Shown here piece by piece: positions 6,182-14,118 of a DNA stretch of 39,720 bases. The notes below the pieces were generated by a model that did no database searches, was not told the DNA's origin, and was given only the letters and a program-made list of their open reading frames with translations. The translations under genes and the position numbers were made by a program. Source of the stretch: a virus. Every line of letters begins with the position of its first letter. The first letter of the stretch is position 1. The DNA lies in IMG/VR virus record IMGVR_UViG_3300047557_001962, positions 1 through 39,720 of that record; one strand, 5' to 3'.

Positions 6182-7011
6182 GACAAATATTTTCTCATTA
6201 GTAAGTTAATGTACACCATATTAACAGATGTTGTCAATAAGCTAATAGGATCCTCTGTTTTGAAGTCGAAGTCAACTTCTTTTTCAAACTTACCATTCAT
6301 AAGGCCTGTTGGTGACTCGTCAAACTGTACTTGATTCAATCCGGCCCATATAGCTGCTGAGCTATCCCATGTATCAATATATTCCTTAAATGGAGACATC
6401 AAGATAATCTCATTAGGTCCGTCAACCATACCTAGTAAATGAATCTTCTGACCATTTTCTTTAATCTTATCCAAGATACCTTTTGCTTTGAGTACATGCA
6501 TAAACATAGTACGACTAACAAATCGTTGCATCTTGTTATCCTTTTCTACTCCATAAGCATTTGGAATAGCAAGAATACTGAACCCAATATAGTCTACAAT
6601 CTCTGGGTTGTTTGATGCCCATCTAAAGGCTTCAACTAAATCCTCCATGTCACCAATCTTGGATTGTGGACAGAAGAATGTTTTAAATCCTGCCTCTTTA
6701 AACTCTTCATGCAACTTGACAGCTGCTTTGATTGTTTTACCTGACTCCTCATTTGGATAATCGGACATTACGATGTACTCTGCACCAACACGTTTACCCA
6801 TCTCAATTAGTTGATCGGATGGATACATTGGTCGACCTTGCTTATACATTTCAAATGCGGAGTTGTCTAAGATCTTAACACCCTTCTGTCTCAGATAAAA
6901 GTCTGCATATGTTTTATCAGTTTCAACAAGGTGTGCTAGAATAAGATGTGCCTCGTTACCATCAACGAGGTCAAGATGTGGTACTGGTGCTATGTGACAG
7001 AATGTTGCCAT
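6178..7011 (-). CDS. dpdA: tRNA-guanine transglycosylase-like protein (DpdA-type candidate)
   Basis: 277 aa. A TGT-like (beta/alpha)8 layout can be followed: ILDNSAFE (48-54) at the place of the TGT DSGGFQ substrate loop, VMSDYP (81-86) with an Asp, FFCPQS (112-117) at the place of the GIVQGG Gln, YIGFSIL (141-147) at the GlAIGG strand, GMVDGPNEI (194-202) at the GVGTPEDL strand, and YIDTWDSSAA (211-220) at the nucleophile Asp site (D213 or D216). The TGT zinc-binding tail appears absent, as expected if the substrate is DNA. DpdA proteins exchange guanine in DNA for a 7-deazaguanine base. FolE, QueD and QueE upstream support this role. The similarity is read by eye and the symbol is tentative. 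Confidence 0.65.
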   Translation of the reverse strand: MATFCHIAPVPHLDLVDGNEAHLILAHLVETDKTYADFYLRQKGVKILDNSAFEMYKQGRPMYPSDQLIEMGKRVGAEYIVMSDYPNEESGKTIKAAVKLHEEFKEAGFKTFFCPQSKIGDMEDLVEAFRWASNNPEIVDYIGFSILAIPNAYGVEKDNKMQRFVSRTMFMHVLKAKGILDKIKENGQKIHLLGMVDGPNEIILMSPFKEYIDTWDSSAAIWAGLNQVQFDESPTGLMNGKFEKEVDFDFKTEDPISLLTTSVNMVYINLLMRKYLS

Positions 7012-7026
7012 AATATTAATCTCACT

Positions 7027-7392
7027 TTAGTTTTCATATGTTGCCCAGGAACCATTTTCACCATCTTCACTTACTTCAATAAGTACGGTCCTGTTAGGAT
7101 ATTTATCATTGATAGCCTTATTCAAGTCATCGGAAATCATTTCACATGATTTGTAATTTAATTCAAGAGTCTGGTCATTATAAAGACTTTCTAACCAACG
7201 TTTAAATTGGATAAACTCAATCTCACGGTTGTCATGTGTTACGTTAATGGCAACCTTGAAATGAAAAATATGACGATGTGGGTATGCTAGAAAGCTCACG
7301 TCATCAAGTTCAGGTACTTTTGCTGCTTCAGGATAACGGTGAATACCTTCTTTTCTAAATGTTACCCAAATAAATTTATTTGCTTTTGACAT
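7027..7392 (-). CDS. QueD/6-pyruvoyl-tetrahydropterin-synthase-like T-fold protein (tentative)
   Basis: 121 aa. YPHRHIFHFKVAINV (37-51) has a His-x-His-xx-His cluster starting a beta strand, like the zinc site of QueD/PTPS (HGH). EFIQFKRWLESL resembles the family's VVDFxxLK helix. KSCEMISDDLNKAI resembles the PTSENLAKWI helix, and VLIEVSEDGENGSWATY resembles the final strand with the pterin-binding Glu (here E109). The N-terminal zinc His of QueD is not clearly present. It lies between the TGT-like gene and folE/queD, so it could be an extra enzyme or binding protein of the deazaguanine block. The fold assignment is an inference. Confidence 0.45.
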   Translation of the reverse strand: MSKANKFIWVTFRKEGIHRYPEAAKVPELDDVSFLAYPHRHIFHFKVAINVTHDNREIEFIQFKRWLESLYNDQTLELNYKSCEMISDDLNKAINDKYPNRTVLIEVSEDGENGSWATYEN

Positions 7393-7744
7393 CTGTCACC
7401 TTCTTCTTCAAATTGTAAAATGCTTGTCTAGCATTATCATACTGTTCAGGAGTTAAGTCAACAATTTCTGTAATGCCAGAAAAATTATCCCAGTTACCTT
7501 CACCGAGATATTTTTCTAGCCAAATGTTCTTAGGAAAAATAGACTTGAATATCTCTTCAACACTCTGACACCATTCCAATGATCCTACGATACTAGCCAC
7601 ACATGTAATATTGAAATCACCATATCGGGTATCAAACTTAGTATCAAATCTTTCTAACACATCCCACTTACTTGTATGTCCAAACTTATAGAACACCTTA
7701 CCAGTGTTCTTATGAACAAACTTACAGAAATATACCTTTGCCAT
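7376..7744 (-). CDS. Possible GIY-YIG/T5orf172-like protein
   Basis: 122 aa. The N-terminus VYFCKFVHKNTGKVFYKFGHTS..DVLERF resembles the T5orf172/MUG113 branch of the GIY-YIG nuclease superfamily (strand, K(F/I)GxT, then an Arg helix). The middle part SVEEIFKSIFPKN carries a candidate Glu. A catalytic set is not convincing. It overlaps the QueD-like gene by 17 nt and touches folE in a TAATG arrangement, with no clear ribosome site, so it is probably coupled to folE. The function is uncertain. Confidence 0.45.
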   Translation of the reverse strand: MAKVYFCKFVHKNTGKVFYKFGHTSKWDVLERFDTKFDTRYGDFNITCVASIVGSLEWCQSVEEIFKSIFPKNIWLEKYLGEGNWDNFSGITEIVDLTPEQYDNARQAFYNLKKKVTDVKSK

Positions 7745-8433
7745 TATTTTGATGACTGTCTTGCAATATTTAAGAACTCACGACGTACTTCTGAATCACC
7801 TTCAGCAAACAAACCACGAGTTGATAACGTTACTGTAGATGAACCAGTGTCTTGGATACCACGTGACTTGACACAATAGTGTTGTGCGTCAATATACACA
7901 GCTACGTCTGGTGTCTCTGCAATAAAACTAATAGTCTCAGCAATCTGTTCTGTTAAACGTTCTTGTACTTGTGGACGCTTAGCAAAGAACTCCACAATAC
8001 GATTCAACTTAGATAAACCAAGTACTTTCTTATGTGGAATGTATGCTACTGTAGCAAACCCATCAATAACTACAAAGTGGTGTTCACAATTGGATTGAAC
8101 ATTAATGTTCTTTTCACAAACAAATGAATGCTTATAATCCATCTTGTTGTCAATAGCTGTACACTTTGGAAACTTAGTATAATCCAATCCCCAGAAGATC
8201 TCATTGACATACATCTTAGCTACACGCTTTGGTGTATCTTCCAATGAATCGTCTGCAAGGTCAAGACCAAGCGTTTCCATGATTGCACGGAAGTGTGGTA
8301 CAATAGCATCAATCTTTTCATCGTTGTTACCATATACCTTATCGGTGATTGGTGTTTCCAATCCTTTGCTCACAAGGTGCTTATGCACCTTCAAACCTAA
8401 CTCTGCATTACTTTTATATGCTGGATGTGACAT
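7744..8433 (-). CDS. folE: GTP cyclohydrolase I (FolE)
   Basis: 229-aa T-fold zinc enzyme converting GTP to 7,8-dihydroneopterin triphosphate, the first step of both folate and 7-deazaguanine synthesis. Visible motifs are the zinc/catalytic SNCEHH (CEHH at 116-119), GLSKLNRIVEFFAKRPQVQERLTEQ split as SKLNR (141-145) and RPQVQERLT (153-161), and the third zinc ligand C187 in HYCVKSRG. AGAGGAG lies 5 nt upstream and the queD stop is directly adjacent with no gap. With QueD and QueE it forms a complete GTP-to-CDG pathway in this window. Confidence 0.96.
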   Translation of the reverse strand: MSHPAYKSNAELGLKVHKHLVSKGLETPITDKVYGNNDEKIDAIVPHFRAIMETLGLDLADDSLEDTPKRVAKMYVNEIFWGLDYTKFPKCTAIDNKMDYKHSFVCEKNINVQSNCEHHFVVIDGFATVAYIPHKKVLGLSKLNRIVEFFAKRPQVQERLTEQIAETISFIAETPDVAVYIDAQHYCVKSRGIQDTGSSTVTLSTRGLFAEGDSEVRREFLNIARQSSK

Positions 8434-9021
8434 TTAAACTCCTCTATAACTTGAACGTGACTTTGGTGTTTCAAACCAATCTACTTGACTAACCGTAATA
8501 CCTAACCCTGCCATCTTGGCTGATGCAATATCATGAACCCACTTTGATAAGTTCTCTGATGTTGGAACAAAATCTACAATGAAGTAACCTTCTAGTACTT
8601 CGTACTCTGGTGTTTCACATAGATCTACAATTTCAGATAAATCTAATTCATACCCAGCTACATGTTTTGTTCCTGGCACATAGACAGGCTTTGGTAATTT
8701 CTGCAACTTATCTGTTAGAGCATTCCAAGTACCATCCACAAGTTGACCATACATTGGATCATTCTTATCAATAACAAATCTATGATCCATATACTTGTCT
8801 AAAAAGTTTTTCAGCCAACCTAAATGCTTGAAGTCTGTGACCATACCACGCTCTAGTTCATCACCTTCTAAGAATACATGGACAAGACCTTCGTGTCCGT
8901 GTAAGTGACGACACTTGCATGCATAGTCGCCATATTCACAATAATCATGTTCTAGTTTTTGTGACCATACTCGGTGACCATAACAGAAACTAAACTGCTT
9001 ATCGATTACCCACTTACTCAT
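8434..9021 (-). CDS. queD: 6-carboxy-5,6,7,8-tetrahydropterin synthase (QueD)
   Basis: 195 aa; longer than typical bacterial QueD (~120 aa) because of an insertion of roughly 50-60 residues before the C-terminal part. FSFCYGHRV carries the first zinc His, and CRHLHGHEG the catalytic-type Cys and HGH zinc pair. GMVTDFKHL, MDHRF, VPTSENLSKWV and WFETPKSRSSY follow in family order, with the pterin-binding Glu in FET. The ATG at 9021 is set by GGAG 5 nt upstream and by a 4-nt ATGA overlap with the phosphoribosyltransferase gene; a longer reading to 9048 is rejected. Converts dihydroneopterin triphosphate to CPH4. Confidence 0.92.
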   Translation of the reverse strand: MSKWVIDKQFSFCYGHRVWSQKLEHDYCEYGDYACKCRHLHGHEGLVHVFLEGDELERGMVTDFKHLGWLKNFLDKYMDHRFVIDKNDPMYGQLVDGTWNALTDKLQKLPKPVYVPGTKHVAGYELDLSEIVDLCETPEYEVLEGYFIVDFVPTSENLSKWVHDIASAKMAGLGITVSQVDWFETPKSRSSYRGV

Positions 9022-9446
9022 TTTTGCTCCCATGGAAAAAGCACCCAATTGTCGACAGTAATCAAATCACCATAGAAATCAGATGGACATTTTGTTGTAT
9101 ATCGTTGGATAGGTGTTACCTTAACTAACTTCCCTTTACTCTCATCAGTATACTCCCAATCATTAATTAAGTCAAGGAATGTTTGACCACTATCATTAAT
9201 ATCGTCTACTAGGAGTATATTACTACCATTTGCTAAATCTTGAGCTATCTTAAAATTATGTTCTTGACGTTTGAAGTCGCGAGTGGACCAATTGATTGTC
9301 TCTAATGGCTTCTTAAAAAGGTGACTGAGGATCAGTGCTGGGACTAACCCTCCCCTATTGATTCCAACCACATAGTCAAAATCAATATCCATTATGTCTG
9401 TATATAACTTACAGGTGAGTGCGTGAATTTGATTGTATGAGTACAT
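9018..9446 (-). CDS. Purine (guanine/xanthine-type) phosphoribosyltransferase
   Basis: 142 aa from the ATG at 9446. A GTG start at 9518 would overlap queE by 58 nt and add residues that look like queE shadow. The PRPP loop is LLVDDINDSGQT (78-89) and the substrate loop is VGINRGGLVPALILSHL (27-43). The C-terminal DNWVLFPWE is the purine-base motif seen in Gpt-type xanthine/guanine enzymes. The reaction would be purine base plus PRPP to nucleotide monophosphate. It lies between queE and queD, so its base may be a 7-deazaguanine rather than plain guanine; this is inference. Confidence 0.85.
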   Translation of the reverse strand: MYSYNQIHALTCKLYTDIMDIDFDYVVGINRGGLVPALILSHLFKKPLETINWSTRDFKRQEHNFKIAQDLANGSNILLVDDINDSGQTFLDLINDWEYTDESKGKLVKVTPIQRYTTKCPSDFYGDLITVDNWVLFPWEQK

Positions 9447-9460
9447 GATGTACTCGTTTG

Positions 9461-10300
9461 TTACGTTCCCCAAGCATTCCTCCAAATATCTACTTGTAAA
9501 CGTGGAGAGTATCTCCACCCCTTCTTCATAGCAAGTTCTGCTACCTGTTGTGTATTCAGATTATAAACATCTGGTACACCTCCTACAGGCATTAGGTAAA
9601 CATCACCCCAGAATCCTGCATCCCTATATTCCTTTACTGCTCGTTCAGCATCTTGTACATCTTCTTGTGTTGCTACTACGAATTTCAGGAATGTATGACC
9701 TACTGTTTGATATTGCATTACCACTTCAGGTTTGATAGCATCTTCCCACTTCTCACCAGAGCATGGTAGCTTAGCTGATACAGAGAATGTAATGTCTCGA
9801 CCAAGGAAGTTATATCCAAACCAGTCTTGTAAATAATCTTTAAACTCATCTGATACCATCTGTGTACCATTTGTCTCAAATGTAATATTGTTAAGGTTTG
9901 GCATAGCGTCTAACAAATCAGGATAAGCCTTTTGCCATCCTAATAACGGTTCACCACCTGTAATAACCAAATGCTCTTCTTTCCAATCTTTATTGGGAAG
10001 TAACTCTTTGATCTTAGTAGCAATCTCTTCTGATGTAAACATTGGACTCAAGTGTTTGAACTTTGGATCCCAGCTAGCATAGCTATCACAACCAGTACTA
10101 ACTAATGGTAACTCTTCATACTTGTTAAACTGCTTAGCATCAATACTATCCTTCTCAACACTTAACTGACCTCTTGGCATACCAAACCCAGCACACTGGA
10201 AGTTACAACCAAAGGTTCTCAAGAATACACTTGGTACTCCAGTAAATCTACCTTCACCCTGTAGTGAATAAAATAGCTCAGCGACTTTAATCTTTGACAT
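9461..10300 (-). CDS. queE: 7-carboxy-7-deazaguanine synthase (QueE), radical SAM
   Basis: 279-aa radical SAM enzyme converting CPH4 to 7-carboxy-7-deazaguanine (CDG). It has the QueE start FYSLQGEG (substrate loop), FLRTFGCNFQC, LVITGGEPLL (111-120, SAM-binding GGEP) and ITFETNGT. The expected CxxxCxxC is altered: C32 and C36 are followed by an insertion and the next Cys is C71 in STGCDSYASW, giving CX3CX34C. Such atypical cluster motifs occur in the QueE family. AAGG lies 7 nt before the ATG and the gene overlaps pdf by 14 nt. Confidence 0.92.
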   Translation of the reverse strand: MSKIKVAELFYSLQGEGRFTGVPSVFLRTFGCNFQCAGFGMPRGQLSVEKDSIDAKQFNKYEELPLVSTGCDSYASWDPKFKHLSPMFTSEEIATKIKELLPNKDWKEEHLVITGGEPLLGWQKAYPDLLDAMPNLNNITFETNGTQMVSDEFKDYLQDWFGYNFLGRDITFSVSAKLPCSGEKWEDAIKPEVVMQYQTVGHTFLKFVVATQEDVQDAERAVKEYRDAGFWGDVYLMPVGGVPDVYNLNTQQVAELAMKKGWRYSPRLQVDIWRNAWGT

Positions 10301-10796
10301 TCTTCAACCTTCTATTAGCAATCATTTGTTTACGAACTGCCCTTTGTAAATGAAATGGTGTTACTTTATTAGTATACACTATTCCGTTCATATGGTCAAG
10401 CTCATGTTGAAAACATCTTGCTGTCATTCCAACAAACTTATCATTAACCACTTCACCAAATTCATTCTGATAACGAACTTTAATAATTGATGGACGCTTT
10501 ACTGGAAGAATCAAATTGGGAAAAGATAAGCAGCCCTCTTCCATTGTAACAGCGTCTGATGTCTCATCCACAATACGTGGATTGAAACATACCTTTGTTG
10601 GATTAGACCACATAACAAATACTCTATATGGCAACCCACATTGGTTTGCTGATAATCCCAATCCCTTATGGTGTACTAATGTCTCAATAAGATTGTTCAC
10701 TAACTCTGCTACGTCTGTTGGTGGGTTCTTAAAGTCGAACGTTTCCAACTTAGTTTTGAGTAGTGGGTGATCTGATTTCACTAAATCTAATATCAT
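10287..10796 (-). CDS. pdf: Peptide deformylase
   Basis: 169-aa metalloenzyme removing the formyl group from nascent N-terminal Met. All three motifs are present: GLGLSANQ (45-52), EGCLS with the metal Cys (87-91) and HELDH (131-135). The length is close to bacterial enzymes. Marine T4-like phages often carry pdf, where it has been linked to processing of newly made host and phage proteins. Its ATG overlaps the gp46 stop in an ATGA arrangement. Confidence 0.96.
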   Translation of the reverse strand: MILDLVKSDHPLLKTKLETFDFKNPPTDVAELVNNLIETLVHHKGLGLSANQCGLPYRVFVMWSNPTKVCFNPRIVDETSDAVTMEEGCLSFPNLILPVKRPSIIKVRYQNEFGEVVNDKFVGMTARCFQHELDHMNGIVYTNKVTPFHLQRAVRKQMIANRRLKNVKD

Positions 10797-12508
10797 GCTA
10801 CCATCCTCGAAAAATTCTTATGCTTCTCAAACTTGATCACACTATGGAACTTATCGTATAGCTGATCACCTTTATGACTAATAATGAATACATTTGTATC
10901 TGCAGCAAGTGATTGGATAATCTTTAAGAACTCATCCGTTCCTGTATTATCTAAACTACTATCAAATACCTCATCCATAATAAGTAAATTAGTACTAATA
11001 GAATTGCGCAATTTGGCAATAGCTCTCCATGTAAACAAGAGAGCCAAGTCAATGCGCATCTTCTCACCTTCTGAAAAAGAGTCGTAGCTAAATTCATCTC
11101 TAAACCTCGATCTAATTGTTTCTTCAAAATTCTCATTCAGCTCGAAGTTGACAAAGAAGTCCATAGAAGCAAGGTACTTGTTAATCAACTTATTCATAAT
11201 AGGAATAAACTGTTTAATAATCTTAGTCTTGATCCCACTATCTTTTAACAGTACTCCTGCAACATCTAACACTTGTCGATCACTTAGTAATGTCTCTTTT
11301 AATGTTATGAGATCTTTTAGTTGATTCTTGAGCTCTGTTATCTCAGCACTGTTGTTTTCAATCTGTGTGTTGTTTGTTCGTAATGCCTCAATCTCTTCTC
11401 TGAGGCTTGTAATAAATCTATTGTTCGTGTTTATCTCAACATTATATTCCGTGATACTTCTTTGATGTTGAGCAATAGTGTTTAACGTTGCCTCTACTTG
11501 TTGTAGTAGTGATGTTACTTCACCATACTTTGTTTGCAACTTACCAGAACCAGTACTTACTTCTTCCATTGCCTTATGGGTATGGTCTATAGTCTCAGCC
11601 TTAAACTCTTCACTGATAGCTTGCTTACAGATTGGACACTCATCATGTGACTGGAAGAACTCTATCTCTTTGTTTAGTTTAACGTACTTCTCGTGCAATT
11701 TGCGCTTCAAATTACGTAGATCTTCTTCTTTCTGAGTAAGACTGTCTTTATCACTAACACTATCCTGTAAACCGGCTATAATAACGTTTTCCTGCTCTAC
11801 CAACTCAGTAAGCTCTGTGACTCTTGTCTCTAGTTGTTGTATTCTTGTTTCTTTCTGAGTAATATTGTCTTCATTATTTTGCCTCAATGATGCAAGATGC
11901 TTTTTATGTAGTTCTATCTTTTCAGCAACCGACTTCATACTAAAGTCAGTCTCAACAATATTATTCTTGTTTGTTGTGACTTTATCTTTAAGCAATGTAT
12001 TCATTACAGAGAAGATTTGGATATCAAGAAGATCCTCAATCACTTCTTTACGATGGGCACTAGGTAGCTGCATGAATGGAACAAACGATGCTGAACCAAG
12101 AATAACAATCTGCGAGAAGGACTTAAAGTTTAGTTTGAGAATTGTACGCTCAAACACTTCTTGATACTCTCTTGCTTCAGCATTCTGATTAAGTAGTGTT
12201 TCGCCACTATAGATTTCAAACACATTTGGTTTGATACCACGAATGATCTTGTACTCTTTATTACCAACACTAAACTCTAACTCAACTACTGCACCCTTAC
12301 CATTGATTGAGTTGATTAGCTGAGCTTTGTTAATTTTACGGAATGGTCGGCCATACAAAGCAAAACATAATGCATCAAGAATGGTAGACTTACCTGCTCC
12401 ATTCTCTCCAACAATAAGTGTAGATTTGTTTCTTACGAAGTCAATCTCAGTAAAAGCATTACCAGTTGAAAGAAAGTTCTTCCAACGAATATTTTTAAAA
12501 TATAACAT
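10793..12508 (-). CDS. 46: Recombination nuclease ATPase subunit gp46 (Rad50/SbcC-like)
   Basis: 571-aa SMC-type ATPase that with gp47 resects DNA ends for recombination-dependent replication and degrades host DNA. Walker A is GENGAGKST (34-42), with a long coiled coil from about 180 to 420 interrupted by the zinc hook CPIC (291-294). The ABC signature is FSEGEK (478-483) and Walker B LLIMDEVFD (508-516). Length matches T4 gp46 (560 aa). The ATG overlaps the gp47 stop by 1 nt. Confidence 0.97.
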   Translation of the reverse strand: MLYFKNIRWKNFLSTGNAFTEIDFVRNKSTLIVGENGAGKSTILDALCFALYGRPFRKINKAQLINSINGKGAVVELEFSVGNKEYKIIRGIKPNVFEIYSGETLLNQNAEAREYQEVFERTILKLNFKSFSQIVILGSASFVPFMQLPSAHRKEVIEDLLDIQIFSVMNTLLKDKVTTNKNNIVETDFSMKSVAEKIELHKKHLASLRQNNEDNITQKETRIQQLETRVTELTELVEQENVIIAGLQDSVSDKDSLTQKEEDLRNLKRKLHEKYVKLNKEIEFFQSHDECPICKQAISEEFKAETIDHTHKAMEEVSTGSGKLQTKYGEVTSLLQQVEATLNTIAQHQRSITEYNVEINTNNRFITSLREEIEALRTNNTQIENNSAEITELKNQLKDLITLKETLLSDRQVLDVAGVLLKDSGIKTKIIKQFIPIMNKLINKYLASMDFFVNFELNENFEETIRSRFRDEFSYDSFSEGEKMRIDLALLFTWRAIAKLRNSISTNLLIMDEVFDSSLDNTGTDEFLKIIQSLAADTNVFIISHKGDQLYDKFHSVIKFEKHKNFSRMVA

Positions 12509-13575
12509 TAAGATATTTCCAAGTTCAATGCTTCAGAATAAAGGTCACGTAATAGTGTTTCTAATTTTTGTTTGTCAGCTTTAAGATCAAGCTGTTCGAC
12601 ATACTTGTTAAGTATTGTGATTGTATCCTCAGCCTCGTTTATGATATCGCTATCATCCTCAAGGTTAAGATTGAGGTGGTCATCAACTACTTGCATATCA
12701 ATGACACCTGCTGCTTCTAGTCGCTCAATAAACAAATCAAACCAGTATGGGTTAGACTTGTTTCTAATAATTACTTTAACGATAGAATCTTTGTACTGAG
12801 CGAAGTCAATATTTAGTACATCTTCCATCTTTTTATCGAGGTCATCATAATGTATTTTATGGAATATGTTATAGGGATTTGGTATAAAAGTCAACTCCCT
12901 TGTGTCCGTATCAAAAACATGGAACCCTTTTTGATCGTTGAAGTCTGACCAAGTTATCTCATATGGTGTTCCAAGATAGTGAATGTTACCTTTACTACTC
13001 TTATGATGGAAGTGACCAGAACATACTACATCAAACTTACTAAAAATGTTTGCATCAAAGCCACTATCAATGAATGAACCTTTATACATCTCAAACCCAT
13101 TGATCTCAAAGTGACCAAATAGTACCTGCGCTGAGGTATTATCCATAGCTTCCATACAGTCTTTGTAGTTACCTGAACATATCCAAGGCATGAGCATGAT
13201 CTCAGTACCATCAAAGTTTCCTACCCAAGGCTTGTAAAATGTTAATATATTTTGATATTCACCAAGTAACAGGTTTACTGAATTAACTTCATTTGTGTTC
13301 TTATAGAAGGTGTCATGATTACCTGCGATGATGTAGGTATCCAAATTTCGACTACACAATGGATCAAAGAAAAACTCTTTACACTCTTTTAGTGAAAGAA
13401 AGTTAATATACTTACGTCTATCAAACACATCCCCTAGATGGATTACGGCTTTGATATTATGTTCATCAATGTATGGAAAGAATACATTATTATAAAACTT
13501 AGCAAAGAACTTAGAGAATTGTGAGCTATCACCACGTGCCCCATAATGGGTATCAGTTATCAGAGCTATCTTCAT
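12508..13575 (-). CDS. 47: Recombination nuclease subunit gp47 (Mre11/SbcD-like)
   Basis: 355-aa metallophosphoesterase. Phosphodiesterase motifs are DTH (8-10), GDVFDRR (48-54), GNHD (85-88) and later FGHFEI and CSGHFHH. Three consecutive ATGs occur; the third (13575) sits 6 nt from AAGG and gives the canonical MKIALITDTH start. The first ATG (13581) cannot be excluded. The start overlaps the gp55 end by 23 nt. Confidence 0.96.
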   Translation of the reverse strand: MKIALITDTHYGARGDSSQFSKFFAKFYNNVFFPYIDEHNIKAVIHLGDVFDRRKYINFLSLKECKEFFFDPLCSRNLDTYIIAGNHDTFYKNTNEVNSVNLLLGEYQNILTFYKPWVGNFDGTEIMLMPWICSGNYKDCMEAMDNTSAQVLFGHFEINGFEMYKGSFIDSGFDANIFSKFDVVCSGHFHHKSSKGNIHYLGTPYEITWSDFNDQKGFHVFDTDTRELTFIPNPYNIFHKIHYDDLDKKMEDVLNIDFAQYKDSIVKVIIRNKSNPYWFDLFIERLEAAGVIDMQVVDDHLNLNLEDDSDIINEAEDTITILNKYVEQLDLKADKQKLETLLRDLYSEALNLEIS

Positions 13576-14116
13576 CATCATCCTTTATAAATTTCTCAAT
13601 GCCTTTTTTAGGCTTCTTTCTTTTCTTAGAAAGATTATTCTCGAAATTGTTAACAAACTCTGTTCGAGTATCATTATCAATGTTCAGTGTAGATACAAAT
13701 GAATCCATATCATCAAAGTCATGTGCCTCACTCAGCTCATTGAACACAATACTGTTCTCCAATGCCTTGTGTTTAATATACTGTTGTTTCTTTTCTTTTT
13801 GGATACGTCTAATGAATGCGTAGTATATGATCTGTGTAAAGTATGCAAATGGATTAGATGTCTTGTCTGGATTGAAGTTGTCAAGATACATTAGACAATT
13901 CTCAATACCATCACAAATCATCTCTTCTCTATATGAATAATTTACAAAGTTTGGTTTGAGGGATAAGCGGTTAGCAATCAGTAGTATGCATTCACCAACA
14001 TAGTTTGATACTTGTGGTTTAGGCAAATTCTGTTGCTCTGCTTGTACACGTAGTTCACGATACTTTACCATCTCTTCATAGAGCTTGGCATTGTTTACAT
14101 AATTTTTTTGAGCCAT
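13553..14116 (-). CDS. 55: Late-promoter sigma factor gp55
   Basis: 187 aa, like T4 gp55 (185 aa). It directs host RNA polymerase to late promoters. The core YSYREEMICDGIENCL followed by NPFAYFTQIIYYAFIRRIQKEKKQQ corresponds to sigma region 2 helices; the C-terminus is Lys/Asp-rich. It fits the NATAAATA promoters seen upstream of the capsid and tail genes. No clear ribosome site precedes the ATG; the Sm-like gene stop is 2 nt upstream, suggesting translational coupling. Confidence 0.93.
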   Translation of the reverse strand: MAQKNYVNNAKLYEEMVKYRELRVQAEQQNLPKPQVSNYVGECILLIANRLSLKPNFVNYSYREEMICDGIENCLMYLDNFNPDKTSNPFAYFTQIIYYAFIRRIQKEKKQQYIKHKALENSIVFNELSEAHDFDDMDSFVSTLNIDNDTRTEFVNNFENNLSKKRKKPKKGIEKFIKDDDEDSSDN

Positions 14117-14118
14117 AA

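Noticed and set aside
8434-9048. Longer QueD reading from 9048
   Set aside because: The ATG at 9021 has GGAG 5 nt upstream and an ATGA overlap with the previous gene.
9018-9518. Longer PRTase from a GTG at 9518
   Set aside because: It would overlap queE by 58 nt and add 24 residues with no PRTase likeness; the ATG at 9446 gives a standard-length enzyme.
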